A stretch of 49,003 nucleotides of DNA from an uncultured Rhodospirillales bacterium (GTDB lineage: Bacteria; Pseudomonadota; Alphaproteobacteria; Acetobacterales; Acetobacteraceae): NCBI GenBank assembly GCA_903924855.1, contig CAIYCW010000101.1, forward strand, positions 1 through 49,003, in the 5' to 3' direction. Shown piece by piece: positions 7,399-15,042 of the stretch; the first letter of the stretch is position 1, and every line of letters begins with the position of its first letter. Made by a program: the position numbers and the translations under genes. The notes beneath the pieces are model-generated. The model did not search any database and was not told the origin of the DNA. It was given only the letters and a program-made list of their open reading frames with translations.

Positions 7399-7637
7399 CA
7401 ATGCTCACGCGACCATTGCACGGCCTCGTCGATCAGATCGGTGATCTCCTGTGCGCTCAACCCAGCACTCGCCGCCTTGGCCTGGTCCACCGCCTGTTCG
7501 AGCAGATAGGCCCGCACCGCCTCCTCAATGAAGCGGGACAGATCGCCCCGGCGGCCGCCACCATTGGCGGCCAGGAACATGCGCACCGATTGATCGATGT
7601 CAGGCGAGATGGCGAGGTTCCATCGAACTGTGTTCAT
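7398..7637 (-). CDS. ribbon-helix-helix antitoxin
   Basis: The 79-residue protein fits an RHH/CopG-like antitoxin: an N-terminal beta strand (VRWNLAISPDIDQSVRMFLA), a first helix, then GDLSRFIEEAVRAYLLEQAV as the second helix. The C-terminal part (about 50-79) would wrap the toxin. A strong ribosome site, GGGAGG, lies six bases upstream of the ATG. It is the first gene of the pair and probably represses the promoter overlapping the palindrome at 7659-7674. Confidence 0.85.
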   Translation of the reverse strand: MNTVRWNLAISPDIDQSVRMFLAANGGGRRGDLSRFIEEAVRAYLLEQAVDQAKAASAGLSAQEITDLIDEAVQWSREH

Positions 7638-7658
7638 GCTGGCCTCCCGTTTGTGCGT

Positions 7659-7674
7659 AGGTGTTTATACACCT
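7659..7674 (-). promoter_or_regulatory. palindromic operator over the toxin-antitoxin promoter
   Basis: AGGTGT (7659-7664) and ACACCT (7669-7674) form a 6-4-6 inverted repeat. On the minus strand the centre reads TATAAA, a good -10 box for the antitoxin gene; the -35 (TTCTGT, complement of 7687-7692) is weak. A palindrome over the -10 is what autoregulation by an RHH antitoxin would need. Confidence 0.65.
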
Positions 7675-7818
7675 TCAAGGGCCAGCACAGAAGCGAACAA
7701 TGCATGCGCCAGGGGCCTCACCATGCAGACCCGCGGCGGCGGCGCTGCGCGCTTCCACCCTCCGATGTGCATTTGCGGGTTGCTTGCAGCCCACGTGACC
7801 CGCACCAAACCCTGCGCT

Positions 7819-7831
7819 ATGACAGTGTCAT
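7819..7831. promoter_or_regulatory. short palindrome upstream of trpB
   Basis: ATGACA-G-TGTCAT is a perfect 6-1-6 inverted repeat ending 15 bases before the trpB start codon. It could be a protein-binding site or a small mRNA hairpin near the ribosome site. It contains two out-of-frame ATGs. Confidence 0.4.
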
Positions 7832-7846
7832 GACCGGAGAGACCTC

Positions 7847-9067
7847 GTGAACGAAACCGTGCTTCCCAACTCCCTGCGCAGCGGCCCTGACTCGCGCGGC
7901 CGCTTTGGCGAATTCGGCGGGCGCTTTGTCGCCGAAACGCTGATGCCGCTCGTGCTCGCTGTCGAGCAGGCCTACGAAGCCGCCAAGGCCGATCCGTCCT
8001 TCCAGAAGGAACTCGACTATTATCTGAAAGACTATGTCGGCCGGCCCAGCCCGCTCTGGTTCGCCGAACGCCTCACCAAGGCACTCGGTGGCGCGAAAAT
8101 CTACTTCAAGCGCGACGAGCTCAATCACACGGGCGCGCACAAGATCAATTCCTGCATGGGCCAGATCCTGCTGGCCAAACGCATGGGCAAAACCCGCATC
8201 ATCGCCGAAACCGGCGCCGGCCAGCATGGCGTTGCCACCGCCACTGTCTGCGCACTCTTCGGCCTGCCCTGCACTGTCTATATGGGCGCCACCGACGTCG
8301 CACGCCAATCGCCCAACGTGTTCCGCATGAAGCTGCTGGGGGCGGAGGTGAAACCCGTCACCTCCGGCGCCGGCACGCTGAAGGATGCGATGAACGACGC
8401 GCTGCGCGACTGGGTCGCGAACGTGGAAGACACGTTCTACATCATCGGCACCGTGGCAGGACCACACCCTTACCCGATGATGGTGCGCGATTTCCAATCC
8501 GTGATCGGGGAGGAATCCAAGGTCCAGATGCGCGAGGCCGAAGGCCGCCTGCCAGACGTGGCAGTGGCCTGCATCGGTGGCGGCTCCAACGCGATGGGAC
8601 TGTTCCACCCCTATCTGGACGACACCGCAGTGCGGCTGATCGGCGTGGAAGCCGCCGGCCACGGCGTGGACACGCATGAACACGCAGCCTCCCTCAGCCG
8701 CGGCCGCCCCGGCGTGCTGCACGGCAACCGCACCTATCTGCTGCAGAACGAGGACGGGCAGATCCAGGAAGCCCATTCCATCTCGGCCGGACTCGACTAC
8801 CCCGGCATCGGGCCGGAACATTCCTGGCTGCACGATATCGGCCGCGTGGAATACGCCTCCGTCACCGACACCGAGGCACTTGAAGCCTTCCAGCTCTGCA
8901 CGCGCACGGAAGGCATCATCCCCGCCCTCGAACCCGCCCACGCCATCGCCCATGTGGCAAAGATCGCCCCCACGATGGACAAGGATCAGATCATCCTGAT
9001 GAATCTGTGCGGCCGGGGCGACAAAGACATCTTCACCGTCGCCGCCGCCCTCGGAGTCTCGCTGTGA
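7847..9067 (+). CDS. trpB: tryptophan synthase beta chain
   Basis: This is the PLP-dependent subunit joining indole and serine to tryptophan; it forms an alpha2-beta2 complex with TrpA. The 406-residue protein is full length. PLP Lys99 is in [11 protein letters not shown], the indole tunnel/active-site motif is [11 protein letters not shown], the phosphate-binding loop is [10 protein letters not shown], and LCGRGDKD lies at the C-terminus. GTG 7847 is preceded by GGAGAGA at 7836-7842. The stop overlaps trpA by GTGA. Codons end mainly in C, unlike the G/T-ending style of accD-folC just downstream. Confidence 0.97.
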   Translation: MNETVLPNSLRSGPDSRGRFGEFGGRFVAETLMPLVLAVEQAYEAAKADPSFQKELDYYLKDYVGRPSPLWFAERLTKALGGAKIYFKRDELNHTGAHKINSCMGQILLAKRMGKTRIIAETGAGQHGVATATVCALFGLPCTVYMGATDVARQSPNVFRMKLLGAEVKPVTSGAGTLKDAMNDALRDWVANVEDTFYIIGTVAGPHPYPMMVRDFQSVIGEESKVQMREAEGRLPDVAVACIGGGSNAMGLFHPYLDDTAVRLIGVEAAGHGVDTHEHAASLSRGRPGVLHGNRTYLLQNEDGQIQEAHSISAGLDYPGIGPEHSWLHDIGRVEYASVTDTEALEAFQLCTRTEGIIPALEPAHAIAHVAKIAPTMDKDQIILMNLCGRGDKDIFTVAAALGVSL

Positions 9068-9894
9068 GCCGTATCGCCGCCCGCTTTGCCGCGCTGAAGG
9101 CCGAAGGCCGGGGCGCGCTGATCCCGTTCCTGGCCGCCTGGGATCCGGATTCCAACACCTCGATGGAACTGCTGCGCGGCCTGCCCGCCGCCGGCGCCGA
9201 CCTGATCGAGATCGGCTGCCCGTTCACCGACCCGATGGCGGACGGACCCACCGTGCAGCTCGCCTCCATCCGCGCGCTGAAGGCCGGCGCCTCGATGGCC
9301 CATACCCTCGCCATGGTGCGCGAGTTCCGCCGCGAGGATGACACAACACCGATCATCCTGATGGGCTACCTCAACCCGATCGACAGCTACGGCATTGAAC
9401 GCTTCACCACCGATGCCGCAGCCTCCGGCGTGGATGGGCTGATCGTGGTGGACCTGCCCAGCGAGGAAGCCGACCTGCTGCTGCCCTACGCCACCGCCCG
9501 CGGCCTGGACGTGATCCGCCTCGTCGCCCCCACCACCGATACCGACCGCCTGCCGCTGGTGCTCGATGGCAGCTCCGGCTTCGTCTACTACGTGTCCATC
9601 ACCGGGGTGACCGGCAAAACCACCGCCTCCGCAGCCCAGCTGGCCGAGGCGATCCCGAAAATACGCCAGGCAACCAACCTGCCGATCGCCATCGGTTTCG
9701 GCGTGCGAACCCCGGCCCAGGCCGCGGAAGCCGCACGCCAGGCCGACGCCGCCGTGGTGGGCTCCGCCCTGCTCGACACACTGACCAGCACACTCGACGA
9801 ACACGGCCGCGCCACCAACACCACCGTGCGCAGCGTGCTCGACCACGTGCGAACCCTGGCCGACGCGGTCCGCACCGCGCGCGCTTCGGTCTAG
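9064..9894 (+). CDS. trpA: tryptophan synthase alpha chain
   Basis: TrpA cleaves indole-glycerol phosphate and channels indole to TrpB. From GTG 9064 the 276-residue barrel has catalytic Glu49 (LIEIGCPF) and Asp60 (DPMADGP) at exactly the classical numbers, plus [10 protein letters not shown] and the IGFGVRTP phosphate loop. The N-terminal loop reads FLAAWDP where most TrpA proteins have TAGDP or TAGHP, so the usual glycine is a tryptophan. The start overlaps the trpB stop, as expected for a stoichiometric complex. After its stop comes a 230-base gap filled with hairpins. Confidence 0.96.
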   Translation: MSRIAARFAALKAEGRGALIPFLAAWDPDSNTSMELLRGLPAAGADLIEIGCPFTDPMADGPTVQLASIRALKAGASMAHTLAMVREFRREDDTTPIILMGYLNPIDSYGIERFTTDAAASGVDGLIVVDLPSEEADLLLPYATARGLDVIRLVAPTTDTDRLPLVLDGSSGFVYYVSITGVTGKTTASAAQLAEAIPKIRQATNLPIAIGFGVRTPAQAAEAARQADAAVVGSALLDTLTSTLDEHGRATNTTVRSVLDHVRTLADAVRTARASV

Positions 9895-9917
9895 GATTGC
9901 GCTTTCGGGAAGAAAGG

Positions 9918-10089
9918 CCAGGGCTCTGCCCTGGACCCGGCAGGGGGCAGCGCCCCCTGCACCCGGCATTCTTTTTCCTCCCTCTGACCAGGGGTGTGGC
10001 GGCAAGCTGCCGCCATACCCCTGGTCAGAGGGAGGACATGATCGAGGTCCAGGGGCTCGGCCCCTGGTGGGGTCGAGGGGCGAAGCCCC
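9918..10089. repeat. cluster of five GC-rich inverted repeats
   Basis: Five stem-loops follow one another between trpA and accD: 9918-9934 (CCAGGGC/GCCCTGG), 9940-9960 (GCAGGGGGC/GCCCCCTGC), 9977-10035, 10049-10067 (CCAGGGGC/GCCCCTGG) and 10077-10089 (GGGGC/GCCCC). The middle one is a 28-bp stem with a three-base loop and a single G-T pair. The flanking hairpins resemble each other (CCAGGGG-type arms), suggesting a composite REP/MITE-like element. It would also stop or slow transcription from trpA into accD. Confidence 0.88.
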
Positions 10090-10126
10090 CGTCTTCCTTT
10101 CCGCAGGGCCAACCCAGGAGCGACGC

Positions 10127-10990
10127 ATGAGCTGGATCACGGAATATGTCAGGCCGAAGATTCGGACGTTGTTGGGCCGGCGTGATGTGCCGGACAATTT
10201 GTGGGTTCAGTGTCCGACCTGTCAGACGATGATTTTCCAGGCGGATCTGGAGAAGCAGAAGAAGGTGTGTGTGTCCTGTGGGCATCACATGCGGGCCGGG
10301 GCGGTGGAGCGGTTGCGGTGGACGTTTGATGAGGGTGTGTTTTCCCGCATCGAGTTGCCGAAGGCGCCTTCTGATCCGCTGAAGTTCCGGGATTCGCAGC
10401 GTTACAGTGACCGCATCAAGGCGGCGCGCGAGGCGAGCGGGCTGGAGGATGCGATTGTGGTGGCGCATGGCCGCATTGGCGGTGAGCGTGCCGTGGTGGC
10501 GGCGATGGCGTTCGAGTTCATGGCGGGGTCGATGGGGGCTGCCGTGGGTGAGGCGATTGTGGCGGCGGCGAAATTGGCTGTGTTGCAGGATGCGGCTCTT
10601 GTTGTGTTCACCGCGTCCGGTGGTGCGCGCATGCAGGAGGGTGCGGTGAGTTTGATGCAGATGCCGCGCACGGTGATTGCGACGCGTCTGGTGAAGGAAG
10701 CGGGTTTGCCGTTCATTGTGGTGTTGACCGACCCCACCACCGGCGGGGTGACGGCGAGTTTCACGATGTTGGGGGATGTGCAGATTGCCGAGCCTGGCGC
10801 GTTGATCGGGTTTGCCGGGGCGCGGGTGATCGAGCAGACGGTGCGCGAGAAATTGCCGGAGGGGTTTCAGCGCGCCGAGTATCTGCTGGAGCATGGCATT
10901 CTCGACATGGTGGTGAAGCGGGACGAAATGGCGGAGACTTTGGGGCGCGTGATCTCGCTGTTGCGGGGCCAGCTGCGCGACGCTGCCTGA
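10127..10990 (+). CDS. accD: acetyl-CoA carboxylase carboxyltransferase subunit beta
   Basis: AccD with AccA moves the carboxyl group from biotin to acetyl-CoA, the first committed step of fatty-acid synthesis. The 287-residue protein has the N-terminal zinc ribbon (CPTC near residue 26 and CVSC near 45) and the crotonase-like core with TASGGARMQEG and PTTGGVTASF. ATG 10127 is supported by AGGAG six bases upstream; a longer in-frame start at 10067 would run through the last two hairpins and is rejected. folC follows after 10 bases, the common accD-folC pair. Confidence 0.96.
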   Translation: MSWITEYVRPKIRTLLGRRDVPDNLWVQCPTCQTMIFQADLEKQKKVCVSCGHHMRAGAVERLRWTFDEGVFSRIELPKAPSDPLKFRDSQRYSDRIKAAREASGLEDAIVVAHGRIGGERAVVAAMAFEFMAGSMGAAVGEAIVAAAKLAVLQDAALVVFTASGGARMQEGAVSLMQMPRTVIATRLVKEAGLPFIVVLTDPTTGGVTASFTMLGDVQIAEPGALIGFAGARVIEQTVREKLPEGFQRAEYLLEHGILDMVVKRDEMAETLGRVISLLRGQLRDAA

Positions 10991-11000
10991 GGCTGCGGGC

Positions 11001-12308
11001 GTGAGCGATCTTCCGCCTGATCCGATCCGTCAGGGCCGCATTTCGGCGCTGGTTGAGCGTTTGCATGCGCTGTATCCGCGGATGATCGATCTCTCCACGG
11101 TGCGGCTGATGCGGCTGCTGGGGGAGTTGGGTGATCCGCATTTGAAGTTGCCGCCGGTGATTCATGTGGCGGGGACCAACGGCAAGGGCAGCGTGTGTGC
11201 GTTTCTGCGTGCGATCGGCGAGGCGCAGGGGCTGAAGGTGCATGTGTTCATCTCGCCGCATCTGGTGCGGTTCAACGAGCGCATCCGGATTGCCGGCGAG
11301 TTGGTGAGCGACGCCGCGCTGGAGGCCACGCTGGAGGAGGTGGAGCGGGTGAATGCCGGCCAGCCGATCACGGTGTTCGAGGTGTTGATGGCCTCGGCGT
11401 TTCTGCTGTTCTCGCGCACCGAGGCCGGGTTGTGTGTGCTGGAGGTTGGGTTGGGCGGCCGGTTTGACGCCACCAATGTGATTGCGCGGCCGGCTTCGTG
11501 TGCGATTGCCTCGATCTCGATGGATCACAAGGAGATGCTGGGGCCGACGATTGAGAAGATCGCCTGGGAGAAGGCCGGCATCATGAAGCCTGGCGTGCCG
11601 GTGGCGACGGGGCGGCAGCGTGCGGAGGTGATGGAGGTGTTCCGGGCGGAGGCGGCCTTGGTGGGGGCTGTGCTGTCGGCGCGGGATGTGGAGTGGCGCA
11701 TTGCGCCACACGGCGATGGGCTGCGGTTTGAGGATGCGGCGGGGGTGGTGGATTTGCCGAAGCCGTCGCTGCCCGGGGTGTTTCAGCACGACAATGCCGG
11801 CATTGCGGTGGCGGCGATGCGGGCGGCCGGGCTTGGGATCACCGATTCGGCGTTGGCGGCGGGTGTGGGCTCGGCGCAATGGCCGGCGCGGATGCAGCGT
11901 CTGACCGGGCGCCTGGCGGCGGGGCTGCCGGCCGGGTGGGAGCTGTGGCTGGATGGCGGGCACAATCCGGGCGGGGGCGAGGCGTTGGCCGAGCACATTG
12001 CCGGGTGGGGCGATGCGCCGGTGCATGTGATTGTGGGCATGAAGAAGTCGAAGGACAGTGCGGAGTTTTTGCGCCCGCTGTTGCCGCGTGCCAGCACGCT
12101 GTGGGCGGTGTGTGAGCCGCACCAGCATTCAGCCTTGCCGGTGGCGGATATCATCGCGAGTTCCGGCGGCGTGGCACGGCCGGGGCCCACGGTGGAGGCG
12201 GCGTTTGCGCAGTTGCCGCCGGCGCCGTTTGCGCGGGTGTTGATCTGCGGGAGTTTGTATCTGGCCGGTGAAGTGTTGCAGCTGGACAGTGATTCACCCC
12301 CCGCGTAG
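11001..12308 (+). CDS. folC: folylpolyglutamate synthase / dihydrofolate synthase
   Basis: FolC adds glutamate to dihydropteroate and to folates. The 435-residue Mur-ligase-like protein shows the P-loop HVAGTNGKGS (residues 55-64), SPHLVRFNERI, the ATP/metal segment SISMDHKEMLG, WEKAGIMKPG and the C-terminal-domain start LWLDGGHNPGG. The GTG start lies 10 bases after the accD stop. Its TAG stop (12306-12308) is inside the left arm of the inverted repeat at 12304-12378, so the repeat has inserted at, or evolved into, the very end of the gene. Confidence 0.95.
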   Translation: MSDLPPDPIRQGRISALVERLHALYPRMIDLSTVRLMRLLGELGDPHLKLPPVIHVAGTNGKGSVCAFLRAIGEAQGLKVHVFISPHLVRFNERIRIAGELVSDAALEATLEEVERVNAGQPITVFEVLMASAFLLFSRTEAGLCVLEVGLGGRFDATNVIARPASCAIASISMDHKEMLGPTIEKIAWEKAGIMKPGVPVATGRQRAEVMEVFRAEAALVGAVLSARDVEWRIAPHGDGLRFEDAAGVVDLPKPSLPGVFQHDNAGIAVAAMRAAGLGITDSALAAGVGSAQWPARMQRLTGRLAAGLPAGWELWLDGGHNPGGGEALAEHIAGWGDAPVHVIVGMKKSKDSAEFLRPLLPRASTLWAVCEPHQHSALPVADIIASSGGVARPGPTVEAAFAQLPPAPFARVLICGSLYLAGEVLQLDSDSPPA

Positions 12309-12378
12309 GGCGGAAGCCGAAGGCCTCCGCCATTGCGTCGGGGAACAGATGGCGGAGGCCTCGGGATTCCGCCCTACG
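12304..12378. repeat. long inverted repeat between folC and the GNAT gene
   Basis: The left arm 12304-12333 starts CGTAGGGCGGAA and the right arm 12349-12378 ends TTCCGCCCTACG. The arms are about 30 bases, almost fully complementary, with a 15-base loop. The left arm holds the folC stop codon, and the right arm ends inside the GAGGAA ribosome site of the next gene. It looks like a MITE/REP-type palindrome and probably acts as a terminator or RNA-stabilising hairpin for folC. Confidence 0.88.
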
Positions 12379-12388
12379 AGGAACGATT

Positions 12389-12823
12389 ATGCCGATCATT
12401 GGACCATTGCTGCCGTCTGACCGCCCGGCGTGGGAGGTGTTGTTTCGCGCCTATATCGCCTTCTACCAGCGGGTTCTGCCGGATGCGCAGTATGATGCGT
12501 CCTGGACGGCGTTTCAGGAGGGCACGCGGATGCGGGCCCTGGGCGCGAAGCTGGACGGGCGGTTGGTGGGGATCACGCATTTCTTCGTCCATGCCAACAC
12601 GTCCGGCCCGGATGTGTGTTACCTGCAGGATCTGTTCACCGATGAGACGGTGCGCGGGCGCGGTGTGGCGCGGGCGTTGATCAAGGCGGTGCAGGATTGG
12701 GCGCGGGCCGAGGGATGTGGCCGGCTTTATTGGATGACGCATGAAAGCAACGCCACGGCGCGCGCGTTGTACGACAAGGTGGCGGAGAACCGTGGGTTTA
12801 TCCGGTATCAGATCGAATTGTAG
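12389..12823 (+). CDS. GNAT-family N-acetyltransferase
   Basis: This 144-residue protein has the GNAT fold. LVGITHFFVH forms the central strands, LQDLFTDETVRGRGVARALI contains the acetyl-CoA-binding R-G-x-G-x-A turn (about residues 90-96), and HESNATARALYDKVAENRGF is the typical last helix. The substrate is unknown; the family acetylates amines of small molecules or protein N-termini. GAGGAA five bases upstream supports the ATG. It faces the convergent pheA gene with 69 bases between. Confidence 0.85.
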   Translation: MPIIGPLLPSDRPAWEVLFRAYIAFYQRVLPDAQYDASWTAFQEGTRMRALGAKLDGRLVGITHFFVHANTSGPDVCYLQDLFTDETVRGRGVARALIKAVQDWARAEGCGRLYWMTHESNATARALYDKVAENRGFIRYQIEL

Positions 12824-12892
12824 GGGTTGGCATCCCACACGCCGTCATTGGGAGTGCAGCTAAGCAACGACAGGTTGACGGGTTTTGCGTGA

Positions 12893-13741
12893 TCAGTCCG
12901 CGCCGCCGGTGCCGCGCACCGCCGCCATGGGATAGACGCCCATGATGCGGGTTTCCCGGCTGAAGAAGCTCAGCTCTTCCATGGCGCGGCGCAGATTCGG
13001 GTGTTCCGGGTGCCCTTCGACGTCGCAGAGGAACTGGGTTGCGGTGAAGGCGCCGGCCAGCATGTAGCTTTCAAGCTTGGTCATGTTGACGCCGTTGGTG
13101 GCAAAGCCGCCAAGGGCCTTGTAGAGCGCGGCCGGCACGTTGCGAACGCGGAAGACGAAGGTGGTCATCAGCCCAGGCGTGGTGGCGGGCAGGTTGAGCG
13201 GTGTTTTGCCCATGACGTAAAAGCGCGTGGTGTTGTGCGCGGCGTCTTCCACGTTGCGGCGCAGCACGTCCAGCCTAAACAGCTGGCCAGCGAGCTCAGA
13301 CGCTATGGCGGCGTCTTCGGGGTTGTTCAGCTTGGCCACCATCTCGGCGGAGCCCGCGGTGTCGGACTGGACAACGGCCTGCACGCCGAGCTCGCGGGTG
13401 AGTTTGCGCACCTGGCCCAAGGCCACCGGGTGGGAGTGGATGCGTTTGATCTGGCCGATCGAGGCGCCTTTGGGGGCGAGGAGGCAGTGTTCCACGCGCT
13501 GGAAATGTTCGCCCACCACATGCAGGCCGGATTCCGGCAGCAGCGCGTGCACATCGGGCACGCGGCCGGCGAGCGTGTTCTCGCAGGCCAGCATGGCAAG
13601 GCCCGCGCGGCCTTCATGCACCGCCTCGATCGCATCGGCAAAGCTGTAGCAGGGCAGCGTGGTCCAGCCGGGATAGGCGTTGCGGCAGGCGAGATCGGAA
13701 TAGGCGCCGGGGGTGCCCTGGAAGGCGATGATCTGATTCAT
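12893..13741 (-). CDS. pheA: prephenate dehydratase
   Basis: This enzyme converts prephenate to phenylpyruvate in phenylalanine synthesis. The 282-residue protein is monofunctional, without a chorismate-mutase domain. The catalytic part (1-180) begins IAFQGTPGAYSD and contains the hallmark NTTRFYV near 170. A C-terminal ACT domain with PAALYKALGGFATNGVNMTKLES (split here as PAALYKALGGFATNG, then VNMTKLES) provides phenylalanine feedback control. It is transcribed opposite to the tryptophan genes, so the two aromatic branches are neighbours but separate units. Confidence 0.95.
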   Translation of the reverse strand: MNQIIAFQGTPGAYSDLACRNAYPGWTTLPCYSFADAIEAVHEGRAGLAMLACENTLAGRVPDVHALLPESGLHVVGEHFQRVEHCLLAPKGASIGQIKRIHSHPVALGQVRKLTRELGVQAVVQSDTAGSAEMVAKLNNPEDAAIASELAGQLFRLDVLRRNVEDAAHNTTRFYVMGKTPLNLPATTPGLMTTFVFRVRNVPAALYKALGGFATNGVNMTKLESYMLAGAFTATQFLCDVEGHPEHPNLRRAMEELSFFSRETRIMGVYPMAAVRGTGGAD

Positions 13742-13778
13742 GCACGCGGTCTAGACCAGGATGGGCGATGTTTGAAGC

Positions 13779-13799
13779 CTTGGTGGAAATTCCACCAAG
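13779..13799. terminator. hairpin between pheA start and acyltransferase stop
   Basis: CTTGGTGG (13779-13786) and CCACCAAG (13792-13799) form an 8-bp stem, extendable by A-T pairs in the loop. It directly abuts the stop codon of the minus-strand acyltransferase and could end that transcript before pheA. There is no T-run, so it is a weak intrinsic terminator. Confidence 0.4.
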
Positions 13800-14887
13800 T
13801 CAGCCGGCTTCCGGAAGCCCCTGCGACATCGTGCCGGTCAAACGCCGCAGGTACTCCTGCACGATCCGCCGCAGCCGCAGGCCGTATCGGCGTTCCACGC
13901 GATAATGAATCAGCGTGGCAAAGATGAACGCCACGAGGATTGCGAGGCATGTGCTGACATAGATGCTCACCTGTCGCCCCTGCAAATAGAACATGATGTC
14001 CGAGCCGATGCGTTGATGCACAAGGTAGCGTGGATAGGATATATTCCCTAAAAACACCAGCGGGCGCCATGCCAGGAACGGCAATCGTTCAAAGACGGCA
14101 AGCGCCATCACGGTCGCAAGAGACGCGGTGACCAGAAGATAGGGCAGGCCACTGATCGACTGTGAACGTTTCGTTCCGCCCCAGGCGGAATACAGCACGG
14201 CCAGGACAAGGGCTGCGACCACCGCCACGCTGCAAACCCCACTGCGCAGCCGAAACAATGTGATGCCGATTATAAAGAAGTGGCCATAGTTGATTAGACT
14301 GAACCATGCAAAGGGAGGAGTCATACGCAGGCCCGCTGCAAATACCGCCACACGCAGCGCATGCAAAGCCACCAGATAGCCGACGCATATACGATCAATT
14401 TTCGGCAGATACCCAAAACAGAATATCGCGCCCATCACGATGTAGAACATGATTTCGGCAGAAAGGGTCCAATAGGCGAGGTCGATCGGCACATTATAAG
14501 GGCCGTTCAGTTATCCTCGAGCATCGTCAGATTGATCGGCAGGTCGGCGAAGGATCCTCCCCACGCCTTGATCGACGGATCGACGGTTTCGATCAGCGTG
14601 CACAGGCTGCATGTGAGGATCGCGCCGGCCCAGAAGGCTGGATACAGACATCCCACCCGCGAGGCGATGAAGTCCTGGACATTGTCGACCTTGCCAAGGG
14701 TCATGAATATGACAAAGCCACTGATCATGAAAAAAAGTTCCACACCGAAATGGCCATATGGAAAGGCAAATTCAGTGCGATAGGGGGTAACCCAGTAGGT
14801 CAGGTGAAACAACATGACAGAGACGGCGGCAATGCCGCGCAATGCATCAAGCGGATAGATACGCATTGTGTCTTTTATCCATATCAT
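13800..14887 (-). pseudogene. acyltransferase-3 family membrane protein, frameshifted
   Basis: Two frames together make one acyltransferase-3 (OafA-like) protein of about 360 residues. The first (14887 to 14507) has the family start IYPLDALRGIAAVSVMLFH and GHFGVELFFMISGFVIF, and ends INLTMLEDN-stop. The second (from about 14512 to 13800) continues with GPYN, VPIDLAYWTLSAEIMFY and several membrane helices. Joining them needs a -1 shift near 14510, equal to one missing base. Such proteins O-acylate sugars of surface polysaccharides. ATG 14866 (MRIYPLD) may be the real start. This could be a true pseudogene, a sequencing error, or, less likely, programmed shifting; no slippery run is evident. 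Confidence 0.8.
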
Positions 14888-15042
14888 TTTTCATGCAAAT
14901 CGCGTTTTTCGATATGCCAAGGGCAGTGATCAAAGAACGACTTGCCTGCAAAATATGTCAGACGACGTGGGGTTTGCCTCTGCGTTTTAACACATCACAC
15001 TGCAATGTGTAGTGTCTGCGCAATATATAACAATGACACAAT

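Noticed and set aside
7675..7846. trp leader peptide or attenuator before trpB
   Set aside because: I found no short frame with clustered Trp codons and no paired terminator/antiterminator stems.
9918..10089. CRISPR-like array
   Set aside because: The units are hairpins of differing length and sequence, without regular direct repeats or spacers, and no cas gene is present.
10067..10126. Upstream in-frame start for accD
   Set aside because: It would translate through palindromic repeats; ATG 10127 has AGGAG at proper spacing and begins the family pattern.
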